54,617 nt of DNA from Bacillaceae bacterium UBA7792. GTDB taxonomy: Bacteria; Bacillota; Bacilli; Bacillales; Cytobacillaceae. Location of the stretch: positions 1-54,617 of the forward strand of contig DLCS01000004.1 in the NCBI GenBank assembly GCA_002480735.1. Direction: 5' to 3'. Made by a program: the position numbers and the translations under genes. Numbering within the stretch: the first letter of the stretch is position 1; each line of letters begins with the position of its first letter. Shown one piece after another: positions 25,286 through 34,600 of the stretch. The notes under the pieces were generated by a model. The model worked only from the letters and a program-made list of their open reading frames with translations. It did no database searches and was not told where the DNA came from.

Positions 25286-27316
25286 CTATCTTCCTACAAC
25301 GCCCATTCCATTAATAATTTTGTCAAGCATTTCATCAATCATCGTGACATTTCTTGCTGCAGCATTATAAGCATGTTGGAATTTAATCATATTCGTCATT
25401 TCTTCATCTAGCGAAACACTACTTATCGACATCCGTCTTTCTTCAACGGAATCCCTTAAAGTAGCCGCTGTACCCAACATTCTATTTGCTTCTGAAGCGT
25501 TGTCGCCAAGCTTTCCAATCATTCCTTGATAGAAAGATTGAACATTTGTCATATTTCCACCAAAACTAATAATGGCATCTTTCACATCCGCAAGAGCAAG
25601 AGCGTTAGAACCGTTACCAATGAAGGCCTGGTCACTCGTTTTTATCCCTTCGGCTTTGAAAGAGAAATTCCATTCATCATTATTTTTTTGTGATTTTATA
25701 GTAGACATATCGAAGTCAATTCCAAAAAAGGACGGTTTTACATCATTCGTTGTTGCAGTAGCCGTGTAAGTCTCATTATCACTACCTTTTGCTGTAAAGG
25801 TATACGTCCATTTATTAGGAGTTACAGAGGTATCCACCTTCACAGACACATCAATGTTGTCTACTGATGCAGGCCAAGTAGTGCTAGAGCCTGTTGATGT
25901 AATAGTCAAACCTGTTGTCTTAGATGCCTCATAAATTCCCTTATAGCCTGGATTCCCAATCGTACCAGAATCTACACTTTTTCGATTCATCATCCCTGCT
26001 AGCACATTTCCTTCGGCCGCCGCTGCAATATTTTGAACGTCCTCTTTAATTTTGTCATCAATTTTTAGATTAGCAGCCGCACCTTTATAATTGTCCGCTG
26101 TCAGAGCTACACCATTAAAGGAAAAGAAATTATTTGAATCATCCTTTTCTCCTTTTCGAATTTCATTTAGGCTCCATCCAGAGTTATGTACAAGGTTAAA
26201 TTGGGTTGCAAACGTATAAGCCATTAAATCGAGATCAGCGAGCATATCATTGTAAGAACCTTTGACCTCGCCCGATGATGTTTTATAGCCGTAGCCTTCA
26301 ATATAGCCTTTTAGCAGACCATTTGAATTGAAAGCACTTAGATCGTCTAATTTGTAAGTAGAGGCAGCATCATCAGCTTCATTTTTATTGCTGAGACCGA
26401 CGAATCCCTCTTTATTTTCATTTAACTGAAAAAATTTTATACTCGTAACAGGGCTATCTAATTCTGAACGGTTTTCATATTGAATATGAATTCCGGTTGC
26501 CGTCCCCATGGATGAATCGATAAGCTTAATCGGCTTTCCGTTAGAGTCTTTCAAAATATCCCCTTGTGGTGTCGCTAAATAAACATCTAATAGGCCCTCA
26601 GCATTTGCAGAAGCTAGACCACCACTCGGCTTAGAATCTACTTTAATATTGACCATTGTAGACAATTCATCTAGTAATCTATCTCTCTCATCGTATAAGT
26701 CATTCGGTAAATAACCGTGGGGTTCAATTGAACCGATTTGTTTATTAATCGCATTAACTTGTCGTAAAATCGAATTCATTCGATCTTGATTCGTATCAAT
26801 CTCTTTACGATAGTCCTTTTGGATCGCCTTTAAGGAATTCGACATATAATTAAATGTATTGGCTAACGTTATTCCACGCTCACGAACGACTCTCCGCGCT
26901 CCATCATTTTGCGGTTGTACTGCTAAGTCTTGCAAAGCATTCCAAAATTGATCCATCGTTTTCGACAAACCAATATCTGATGGTTCATTCATCACATCTT
27001 CCATTTGACTAAGCATTTCTGCTTTTCCTGACCAATATCCAAGCTTACTCGTTTCCGTACGGAATTGCATATCTGTAAAGCTATCTCGAATCCTCTGGAT
27101 ATCGCCAGCCTTTACCCCTGTTCCCATCTGCCCAGGAATTTGCGGACGGTTTAACGCTGGAGATGGATACGGTGATGTTGTGGCAAAATTAACACGTTGT
27201 CTCGTATAACCAGGTGTGTTGGCATTCGCCACGTTATGCCCTGTCGTATAAAGTGCAGCTTGTTGAGCGGATAGTGCCCTCTTGGCAGTTTCCAACCCAA
27301 AAAAAGTTGAAGTCAT
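25286..27316 (-). CDS. flgK: Flagellar hook-filament junction protein FlgK
   Basis: This 676-residue protein has the FlgK start STFFGLETAKRALSAQQAAL and GHNVANANTPGYTRQRVNF, and the end SVSLDEEMTNMIKFQHAYNA with ...MIDEMLDKIINGMG. It is longer than the approximately 500 residues usual in Bacillus. Much of the excess is a Thr/Ser-rich insert around residues 440-590, ahead of the conserved LALADVKDAII segment. It is secreted unprocessed through the flagellar export gate and forms the first junction zone on the hook. Confidence 0.96.
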   Translation of the reverse strand: MTSTFFGLETAKRALSAQQAALYTTGHNVANANTPGYTRQRVNFATTSPYPSPALNRPQIPGQMGTGVKAGDIQRIRDSFTDMQFRTETSKLGYWSGKAEMLSQMEDVMNEPSDIGLSKTMDQFWNALQDLAVQPQNDGARRVVRERGITLANTFNYMSNSLKAIQKDYRKEIDTNQDRMNSILRQVNAINKQIGSIEPHGYLPNDLYDERDRLLDELSTMVNIKVDSKPSGGLASANAEGLLDVYLATPQGDILKDSNGKPIKLIDSSMGTATGIHIQYENRSELDSPVTSIKFFQLNENKEGFVGLSNKNEADDAASTYKLDDLSAFNSNGLLKGYIEGYGYKTSSGEVKGSYNDMLADLDLMAYTFATQFNLVHNSGWSLNEIRKGEKDDSNNFFSFNGVALTADNYKGAAANLKIDDKIKEDVQNIAAAAEGNVLAGMMNRKSVDSGTIGNPGYKGIYEASKTTGLTITSTGSSTTWPASVDNIDVSVKVDTSVTPNKWTYTFTAKGSDNETYTATATTNDVKPSFFGIDFDMSTIKSQKNNDEWNFSFKAEGIKTSDQAFIGNGSNALALADVKDAIISFGGNMTNVQSFYQGMIGKLGDNASEANRMLGTAATLRDSVEERRMSISSVSLDEEMTNMIKFQHAYNAAARNVTMIDEMLDKIINGMGVVGR

Positions 27317-27331
27317 AGTTTTTTTCCTCCA

Positions 27332-27829
27332 CTAAGCTTTTGAATCAAATAACGAACGGCTTTGCTGCCTATTTTCCTGTGCTCCATTTTCAGACCGGTC
27401 GTAATTATAGGAATCTATATCTGGCTGTAGCAAATCCAATGAGATATTAACAAATTGAAGGGATTGTTCCAGGAGCTGCTGATTTAATTGATTCTGTATG
27501 GAAAGTTCTCTAATTTCGTTTTCGAGCTCCTGTTTTCCTTGTAACAGTGCTTCTTTTTCTAATTCATTCGCAATCTCGATTGCTGCTGATAAAGACGGCT
27601 GTTCCATTTCAACCCTGTTTTTTTGTAAAAATAATATCGTCTCATTTTTAAGACCCATTTCTAATCTCTGTATCGCTTGAATATGCTTATTTTCCTCTTT
27701 AAGTAAATTTTGAAGAGAGTTGATATCTCCCCTCTTGATAATTTCTGTCTTTTGTTTTGCAAGAGCCACCATGCTACGATGGAGTTTTGTCATGTTGTTT
27801 AACGCTTGAATAATCATTTGAGCAGACAA
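27332..27829 (-). CDS. flgN: FlgN-family export chaperone (YvyG)
   Basis: This 165-residue, almost wholly helical protein opens MSAQMIIQALNNMTKLHRSM and ends in a polar tail. Size, helicity and position between flgM and flgK identify it as FlgN, the chaperone of FlgK and FlgL. The start is TTG 27829, spaced nine bases from AGGGGTG. The resulting MSA start resembles B. subtilis YvyG. Confidence 0.88.
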   Translation of the reverse strand: MSAQMIIQALNNMTKLHRSMVALAKQKTEIIKRGDINSLQNLLKEENKHIQAIQRLEMGLKNETILFLQKNRVEMEQPSLSAAIEIANELEKEALLQGKQELENEIRELSIQNQLNQQLLEQSLQFVNISLDLLQPDIDSYNYDRSENGAQENRQQSRSLFDSKA

Positions 27830-27841
27830 CGGCTCTCACCC

Positions 27842-28105
27842 CTATTTCATATCATCCCAGAAGGAATACATCTTTTTTGCAATTTCTTTTGTATTGATTT
27901 CGTACTGACCGGATTGAACATCTTTTTTGATCGCTTCGATTTTTTCTTGTCTCTCCAACTCAATATTGCCGATCTTCTGAAGATTTTTTGCTTCTGGAGA
28001 AATTTCAATTTTATCTTTTTTGCCAGCCTTTTGAACTTGGTCCATTTTTCCGGCCTGTTTGTTGTAAGGATTTATATTCAGGCGTCCGATATGATTAATT
28101 TTCAA
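27842..28105 (-). CDS. flgM: Anti-sigma-D factor FlgM
   Basis: This 87-residue protein, MKINHIGRLNINPYNKQAGK, has the C-terminal sigma-binding part IEISPEAKNLQKIGN...KIEAIKKDVQSGQYEINTKEIAKKM. FlgM holds sigma-D inactive until hook-basal bodies are complete. The start is TTG 28105 after AGAGGTGAACAAAT. It is the first gene of the flgM-flgN-flgK-flgL unit and is preceded by a sigma-D promoter, giving the expected feedback loop. Confidence 0.94.
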   Translation of the reverse strand: MKINHIGRLNINPYNKQAGKMDQVQKAGKKDKIEISPEAKNLQKIGNIELERQEKIEAIKKDVQSGQYEINTKEIAKKMYSFWDDMK

Positions 28106-28155
28106 ATTTGTTCACCTCTTTATTGCTTTTTCCGTTTGCTTATTACCTATTATCT

Positions 28156-28182
28156 ATATCGGCAAAAAAATCTAATCATAAA
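28156..28182 (-). promoter_or_regulatory. Sigma-D promoter of flgM
   Basis: The minus strand has TTTA, 15 bases, GCCGATAT. The -10 matches the sigma-D consensus completely and lies about 50 bases before the flgM start. Confidence 0.75.
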
Positions 28183-28225
28183 TAGCAAAAATGCACTTTT
28201 TATTCGGTTAGCACTTTCTCAAATT

Positions 28226-28273
28226 GGTACCAGGTACCATTCGTGGACAGTTTCCACCCCAGATGGACAGTCG
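28226..28273 (+). repeat. Degenerate copy of the GGTACCAGGTACC repeat
   Basis: GGTACCAGGTACC is followed by ATTCGTGGACAGTTTCCACCCC and TGGACAG. The order is the same as in the fuller copies at 42191 and 44326, but the second palindrome arm is missing and the tail is shortened. Confidence 0.65.
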
Positions 28274-28280
28274 ACGTTGT

Positions 28281-28308
28281 AAAAAAACTACTAGAATGTT
28301 TCTAGTAG
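28281..28308 (-). terminator. Terminator of yaaR
   Basis: The minus-strand stem CTACTAGAA / TTCTAGTAG (9 bp, 3-base loop) is followed by seven U residues, immediately after the yaaR stop. Confidence 0.88.
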
Positions 28309-28309
28309 C

Positions 28310-28747
28310 CTAAGTGTAGATATTGATAAGTAGCCCTTTGATTTCGCCGACCGTATTCAGAATGTCTAGCGAGTTTTTTTCTTTGTCGAGTACATTGTTA
28401 GCGAGGTCAATAAGCTTTTTGTCGACCTCTTTGACGATTTTATAAATTTTTGTCCGACCACGACGGTTGAAGCCACGCTGTTCTTCGAGCTGAAGACCAT
28501 TCTGAACCGCTTCCTCCATAAATTGTTTAACCATTTTTTTATATTTCCTAAGCTCGTCGACCGTGCGATTCTCGGCCAGTACTTTTCCTTGGTCTTCAAT
28601 TTCTGTAACCATTTTCGAGAGCTTTTCAAATACTGTTTGCGTGCGACCCTTCGCCATTACTTCTTGGAAGGATACACTTTCTGTTGGAATATTATTCTTT
28701 CCTTTTACCTTATCAATTCCCGCCTTGCCTACCTTTTGGATTTCCAT
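28310..28747 (-). CDS. yaaR: YaaR-family protein (DUF327)
   Basis: This 145-residue protein has the highly conserved family block RKYKKMVKQFMEEAVQNGL, then EEQRGFNRRGRTKIYKIVKE and the C-terminal GEIKGLLINIYT. Its biochemical function is unknown. In B. subtilis yaaR lies near tmk/holB, far from motility genes. Here it stands alone with its own terminator between flagellin 2 and flgM, suggesting either relocation or a flagellar duty in this lineage. Confidence 0.9.
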   Translation of the reverse strand: MEIQKVGKAGIDKVKGKNNIPTESVSFQEVMAKGRTQTVFEKLSKMVTEIEDQGKVLAENRTVDELRKYKKMVKQFMEEAVQNGLQLEEQRGFNRRGRTKIYKIVKEVDKKLIDLANNVLDKEKNSLDILNTVGEIKGLLINIYT

Positions 28748-28790
28748 TTTGATTCCGCCCTTTGAATATTGTACGTATGGCTATTTTACC

Positions 28791-28834
28791 AAAAAAGGAG
28801 AGGGAAGTCCTTCAAAAATAGACTTTCCTCTCCT
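28791..28834 (-). terminator. Terminator of flagellin 2
   Basis: The minus-strand stem AGGAGAGGAAAGTC / GACTTCCCTCTCCT is followed by UUUUUU, beginning 8 bases after the stop codon. Confidence 0.9.
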
Positions 28835-28841
28835 GTGAAAA

Positions 28842-30842
28842 TTATCCTTGTAGTAATTGAAGAACCCCTTGTGGCAATTGGTTCGCCTGGGCGAGCATCG
28901 CTTGAGCAGACTGGTTCAAAATATTGTTCTTCGTGAACTCTGTCATTTCAAGTGCCATATCAGCATCACGAATACGAGATTCAGCTGATGTTAGGTTTTC
29001 GTGTGTAACTTGTAGGTTGTTGATTGTGTGCTCTAGGCGGTTTTGGGTTGCACCGAGTTTAGAACGAGTAGACGAAATTTGGTTGATTGCTTTTTCAAGT
29101 TTGAAAATAGCATCATTTGCTGATTTATGATCTAGAACATTGATTTCTTCAATACCTAGTTTTACTGTACTTAATTCAGGAACATCAATCATTACGTTTT
29201 GATTTGTATTAGCGCCGATTTGGAAAGCTAATGCTTTATTGGTAATATCAAATCTCGATTCACCTTTTTTTACATTTGCTCCAAATTCTAATTCCAACCC
29301 ACCATGAGTAACTTTCCCATTCATTGTTTTTAATTCTTTAGGGAATGTTATAGCTGTTACGTCATCATCACTTGTATTTGTAGTATTTTTATCATCGACC
29401 ATCGAAACTGAAATTTCCACTTTAGCTTCAACTTGGACTTTGGCTGTACCTGCTTGTGTAATCTTTCTTGTATCAATTTGAATCGTTTTTCCTGGCTCGG
29501 TTCCAATTGTTTGAATGGACCCATTGGCATCTCCAATTAAAGAAGCTAATTTTCCAATTGAGAAACCATCAGGATTAAATATTTCGATTGTTGCATTAGG
29601 TCTTCCGTTACTATCTATTTGATAATCAGAAACAACGATTGAATACTCTCCCAATGCAAGAGAACTTTCCTTTACTTCGAAATCAGTTGTACCATTCACT
29701 AATTGTGAAGGAGTTAAGCTAACTTTGAAGTCACCAATTTGTTCTTCTTTAAGCTTGTTATCTGTATAACTTACGGATTTAGAAGCAACTACATTATTTG
29801 AAGAATCCTTAATTTCAAATGTACCAGCATCTGATTCTACTTTTATTTTAATTGTACCATTGCCTGTTAAAGATAATGAACTTAATTCTATTTTTTCGTT
29901 TCCATTTGTTACAGTAATAGGTAAAGCTGATAAATCTTGTGCTGTCAATGGAGTAGAAAAGTTAGTTCCATCTGGTTTTAATAACGTAATATTAGCTGTA
30001 GCAGGCGTGGTACTATTATCGTAACCAGTAATTTTAATTGTATACTCCCCTGGAGCTAAATCATCTGTTCCAGTTGAGGCAATAGTAGCAGTGCTAATAT
30101 CTCCCGCAGTCGTTGTAGATTTTATAGTGCTAGAAGTGCTTGTATACTCTAGTTTGTACTGTCCCGGCTGTGCATTTTCTAGATTTGTAGCGTTAATATT
30201 ATTTATACCCGCTCCGTTTGTGCTTATTTGGGCATTGCCAATTTTTAATACATCAGCTGTACTAACTCCAGCACCTGGTTGGTTTAATGCGTATACTATT
30301 TCAGGAGTACTTTCTACCCCAATTTGATAAAGTCCCGTTTTCATAGACGGATCAGTTACAACTGGAACACTCTTTATATTGGTACCACCAATTTGATTTT
30401 CTCTAAATTGTGTGTCCGCTGCACTCGAACCATCCAATAATTTACGTGTATTGAATTCAGTCTTTGATGCAATACTATCGATTTCTAATCTTAACTGGTC
30501 AATCTCCTTCTGAATCGCCGTACGATCCTCCGTCGTATTCGTATCATTCGCAGCCTGTACTGCTAGTTCACGCATACGCTGAAGCATGGAGTGAACCTCA
30601 GTCATTGCCCCTTCAGCTACCTGCATTAAAGAAACACCGTCTAGCGAGTTTCTTTCCGCTTGCTTTAAACCACGGATTTGCGAGCGCATTTTTTCAGAGA
30701 TGGCTAGGCCTGCTGCATCGTCGGCCGCACGGTTAATGCGTAGGCCTGAAGAAAGTCTTTCTAGGTTTTTGGAAGTGTTGAATTGGTTTTGGTACAAGTT
30801 TCGGTAAGCATTTAACGCTTGAATATTATGGTTGATTTTCAT
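28842..30842 (-). CDS. Second flagellin, very long central region
   Basis: At 666 residues it is more than twice the 304 residues of B. subtilis Hag (from memory). The ends are typical: [40 protein letters not shown] and [20 protein letters not shown]...[11 protein letters not shown]. Between about residues 155 and 560 is a Thr/Ser/Asp-rich beta-strand region with weak internal repeats. Segments such as [13 protein letters not shown]...[12 protein letters not shown] and [13 protein letters not shown]...[11 protein letters not shown] suggest Ig-like outer domains. It follows fliS by 25 bases and shares its sigma-D promoter. No CsrA-type hairpin is obvious before its AAAGGAG. It may build a different filament from flagellin 1 or mix with it. 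Confidence 0.95.
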   Translation of the reverse strand: MKINHNIQALNAYRNLYQNQFNTSKNLERLSSGLRINRAADDAAGLAISEKMRSQIRGLKQAERNSLDGVSLMQVAEGAMTEVHSMLQRMRELAVQAANDTNTTEDRTAIQKEIDQLRLEIDSIASKTEFNTRKLLDGSSAADTQFRENQIGGTNIKSVPVVTDPSMKTGLYQIGVESTPEIVYALNQPGAGVSTADVLKIGNAQISTNGAGINNINATNLENAQPGQYKLEYTSTSSTIKSTTTAGDISTATIASTGTDDLAPGEYTIKITGYDNSTTPATANITLLKPDGTNFSTPLTAQDLSALPITVTNGNEKIELSSLSLTGNGTIKIKVESDAGTFEIKDSSNNVVASKSVSYTDNKLKEEQIGDFKVSLTPSQLVNGTTDFEVKESSLALGEYSIVVSDYQIDSNGRPNATIEIFNPDGFSIGKLASLIGDANGSIQTIGTEPGKTIQIDTRKITQAGTAKVQVEAKVEISVSMVDDKNTTNTSDDDVTAITFPKELKTMNGKVTHGGLELEFGANVKKGESRFDITNKALAFQIGANTNQNVMIDVPELSTVKLGIEEINVLDHKSANDAIFKLEKAINQISSTRSKLGATQNRLEHTINNLQVTHENLTSAESRIRDADMALEMTEFTKNNILNQSAQAMLAQANQLPQGVLQLLQG

Positions 30843-30867
30843 TTTTCTTCTCCTTTATGGACAGAAT

Positions 30868-31296
30868 TTATTGTTCTTCTGTTAAAATACTCTTTTCGTA
30901 AGCGGAAGCTCTTTTTCTAACCATTGCCCCTGAGTCTGCTGTTTTATTTTTCATTGCTTTGTTCCAGGCAGCTGTGATTTCTTCAAGTGAATTCAGGACT
31001 TCTTGAATGATGGTGACATCTTTCTTAAGATTCGCTTCAACAAGCTTGTCCGCCATATAGTTGTAAAGCATGTCGAGTTGGTCAGCGATGATGCCAGCAT
31101 CATAGTTAAGACCTGCTCCAAGACGATGTAAAATATCATTCGCTTTTTGAAGCTTTCGATTTGCGAGTACATAATCTTTATTGTTAATATCGGTTATTGC
31201 GTCTTCTAGGTTTGTGATACAGGCTTCATAGAGGAGCGCTGTAATTTCTTGTGGTGATTTTTGGTGTATTGCCGACTCTGTAAAGATTTCTGTCAC
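30868..31296 (-). CDS. fliS: Flagellin export chaperone FliS
   Basis: The protein has about 142 residues from GTG 31296, nine bases after GGAGGTG (the frame is open to a TTG at 31314 inside that site). Helical FliS features are KSPQEITALLYEACITNLE, ANRKLQKANDILHRLGAGLN and LDMLYNYMADKLVEANLKKD. FliS caps the flagellin C-terminus before export. In B. subtilis it follows fliD. Here it is paired with flagellin 2 instead, and no fliD or fliT is in the window. Confidence 0.93.
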   Translation of the reverse strand: MTEIFTESAIHQKSPQEITALLYEACITNLEDAITDINNKDYVLANRKLQKANDILHRLGAGLNYDAGIIADQLDMLYNYMADKLVEANLKKDVTIIQEVLNSLEEITAAWNKAMKNKTADSGAMVRKRASAYEKSILTEEQ

Positions 31297-31365
31297 GAGT
31301 CTTTGCACCTCCAAATGAGTATCAATAAGGCAGTTTCTCGATTACAAAACAGCCATCTGTTATTT

Positions 31366-31392
31366 TTATCGGAAAGAGTCGAAAAGTGTTTA
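31366..31392 (-). promoter_or_regulatory. Sigma-D promoter of fliS-flagellin 2
   Basis: The minus strand reads TAAA, exactly 15 bases, TCCGATAA: consensus -35 and spacing, one mismatch in the -10. It overlaps the stop codon of the upstream FlhB-like gene. Confidence 0.85.
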
Positions 31393-31689
31393 ATAGTTTT
31401 TCTCCATTTCCTCGATTAAAAGTAAAATTTCTGCCATGACGGAATAGAGCTGAGGGGGGATATTGTCCCCTAGGTCCATATCCAGTAAGTTTCCGACAAG
31501 GGTCGAATCCTCCTGCATGTGAATATTATTCTTCTTTGCTAGCTCGATAATTTGCTGAGCGACATGTCCCTTACCTTGTGCTACAACAATGGGAGATTTT
31601 CCAGAACCTTCATCGTATTTAATCACTGCAGCAGAAGGGCCATTGAGTTCTCTTCGTTTTTTTTGATTATAAAAAGAAGATGTCATCAT
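31390..31689 (-). CDS. FlhB C-terminal-domain-like protein (YlqH type)
   Basis: This 99-residue protein corresponds to the cytoplasmic part of FlhB alone: KKRRELNGPSAAVIKYDEG, SPIVVAQGKGHVAQQIIELA, IHMQEDSTLVGNLLDMDLGD. The family's autocleavage motif NPTH is replaced by the NGPSA region, so it is not a self-cleaving switch protein. B. subtilis has the same small protein (ylqH) next to ylqG. The pairing is kept here, overlapping the ylqG-like stop (ATGATGA), but inside the flagellar cluster. An accessory role in substrate switching at the export gate is possible. Confidence 0.9.
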   Translation of the reverse strand: MMTSSFYNQKKRRELNGPSAAVIKYDEGSGKSPIVVAQGKGHVAQQIIELAKKNNIHMQEDSTLVGNLLDMDLGDNIPPQLYSVMAEILLLIEEMEKNY

Positions 31690-34600
31690 ATTTTGAAATC
31701 CAGTCCCTTCTCTGTAAAAATTGGTTTCTTCGGTGCTTGATCAATCGTTTGATCGACATGGCTATTCGTGCTAATTGGCGTCATTCTTGTAAACTGGAGG
31801 CTGCTAACGTTGTAGCCAATTTCGTTTAACTTTTCCTTTGCAAGGCTTGCTAGCGGCTCCATCTTCCCCTTGAAGTCTGGCATGTCATTCTTGATCGTTA
31901 TTGCTAGATTTCGCTCAGTCGCCGAGAGCATAATTCCTACGTCCCCAAGCTTTTTCGTTTCGATTAAAAAATAAAGATTACAGTTTTCCCAATCAACCTG
32001 GTTTCCCTCATTTTTGGAATTAACAAATACCTGAAGGTTCTCAGGATTTCCGCCTAAAAGCATAGGCAGGTTAAAAAGCATGCTTTGCATCGAGCCCGGT
32101 GAGTCTGCTTTGCTAAGGAGCTGTTGACCCGTTAGATTGTTCAGTGCCTGCTCGGCTTGTTGAGCGACGCGCGTTCCAGCTTCCTCCTGCTGCAGCTTCA
32201 TGAGCACAGCCTTCATGTTTTGCTGATGCTCCTGTTGAGCTTGATCTTCTTTTTTGAAAACTAAAGAATTAGCTAACTCGCTATCATAGTTCAATCCTAG
32301 GGAGCGAACGGTTTCATACATTTGCCTTGCGGATGGCTCCTGCATTGTGTAACCTCTCGCCGCTGTTTCTAAAACGTGACTTCGCTGCTCCAAAGCTAAG
32401 CTTTCTTTTCCGACGAAATGCATGACTTTTTGGTCCGATGGCTTGAAATTAATTTTGTCTATGAGTTCTTTTACCTGCCCAACAATTTTTGACGCCTCTG
32501 AAAATTGCCCCTTTGCTAAGAGTTTTTTCGCTTCAGCTAATTGGGAGCTTGCTTGAAGAAGCTGCTTTTCCGTCTTCATATCTGTGAACAGCATCATGTC
32601 GCTTTTTAAAATGGCGTTGTCCAGCTTACTGATTGCCGTTTCTAGCATTTTGCTAGCTTGCGGATGGGAGCTGCTCTTGAACAGGTCAATCGTCCGCTGA
32701 GCGCTATCTAAGGTTCTCGTAATCTCTCTTTTTAACTCACGGAATTGATGGGTTGCTTCGGCGAGCTTTTGCGTAACCCTTGTAACTAGGATGTCCTTCG
32801 ATTGTATTTGCATCGATTGTAAAAGCTCATCAATGTCATATTGATTGCTGGCTGATTGAGAGGAATTCAGTTTTGATTCTGATTTGGCAAGTGATTGCTG
32901 AATTTCGGTTAATTCTTTTGCAACCTGTTGTCGCGCCGCAATCTCTCTTCCTCTATCACTTAGTTGTTGGGCGTTTTCCAATGTCTTTTCAATCTTTGAG
33001 ATGTTGGTCATGTCGATATTTGGATTACTGGACACTTCTTTTCGAACAAGGTCGATGGCTTTGTCGACATCTGATTCGGATTGAAAAGATTTAAGTGCTT
33101 GTCGAATCGTTTCACTTGGCAACTTTTGTACTTGTGTTAGTTGGTCTAAGTTGCTTTGCTGCGCTAATTGCTGTGTTTGGGTTTGCACATTTTGCTTTCC
33201 AGCTTGATTAGCTTGTTCAGTTCCTAGATCTTTATTATTGATAGATTGTTGTGTCACTGACTGTTTTAGGGTTGATTCGATTTGCTGAAGCAGCTTAATT
33301 AACCGTTCACGACCTGCTTCATTAAGTTGATTTGCCTGATTAGCTGCTTTTTGAATATTTTGGGCAACCTCAGGATCAATATTTTTATTATTAATTACTT
33401 GCTCTTGTAATTTTGGTAATACCTTTTTAATGTCCGGTTCGGTTTGAAGCTGTTCACGAATTTGCTTAATAGAATCTTTTAGTGCCGCATCCTGTGCTGA
33501 TAATGCTGGTTGCTGGCGGGATTCAACTGGTTTTTGAGTACTTAGATCTGCTGATCGAGTTTCAGTTGATTGGCGTGATGTCTCAACTGGACGGGTTTCA
33601 GCTGATTGACGATTCTCAACAGGCTGGCGTGGCGCTGTTTCACCCCTGCGAGTTTCTGCTTCTATCATTTCCGTTTCGGCATTAGTCAGTGCTTGGGCCA
33701 ATCTTTCTCGACCGGCTGACTCATGGCCTAGTTTTTGAAGCTGGGTCGCTTCTTGAACAGCTATTTCTATCTTTTGAGCTACTTCTCTATCGATTTTTGG
33801 ATTGTTAATAAGCTGGTCCCGAACCTGTTCTACTGCTTTTTGTAGTTTCGGTTCTTGCTGGACTGCTTCTTTTACTTGTTTGATGACCTCAGATGCTTTC
33901 GGTGGTTCAGTCTGTGCTCTTACATTTGTTTCGGCTGGGCGGGATTCGACCGGCTGACGTTGTGCTGTTTCACCCCTGTGAGTTTCTGCCTCCATCATTT
34001 CCACTTCGGCATTGGCCAGCGCTTGAACCAATCTTTCCCGTCCTGCTCCTTCATGGCCTAGCTTTAGTAGTTGGGTCGCTTCTTGGATTGCCCTTTCTAT
34101 CTTTTGGGCTACTTCTCTATCTATTTTGGGGTTATTGATGAGCTGCTCTCGAACCTGTTCTACTGCTTTTTGTAGCTTTGGTTCTTGTTGTACTGCTTCT
34201 TTTACTTGTTTGATGACCTCAGATGCTTTCGGTGGCTCAGTCTGTTTTCTTACATTTGTTTCGGCTGGGCGGGATTCGACCGGCTGACGTTGTGCTGTTT
34301 CACCCCTGCGAGTTTCTGCCTCCATCATTTCCACTTCGGCATTGGCCAGCGCTTGAACCAATCTTTCCCGTCCTGCTCCTTCATGGCCTAGCTTTTGTAG
34401 TTGGGTCGCTTCTTGGATTGCCCTTTCTACCTTTTGAGCTACTTCCCTATCAATTTTCGGGTTATTGATGAGTTGATCTCGGACCTGTTCTACTGCTTTT
34501 TGTAGCCTCGGTTCTTGTTGGACTGCTTCTTTTACTTGTTTGATGACCTCAGATGCTTTCGGTGGTTCAGTCTGTGCTCTTACATTTGTTTCGGCTGGGC

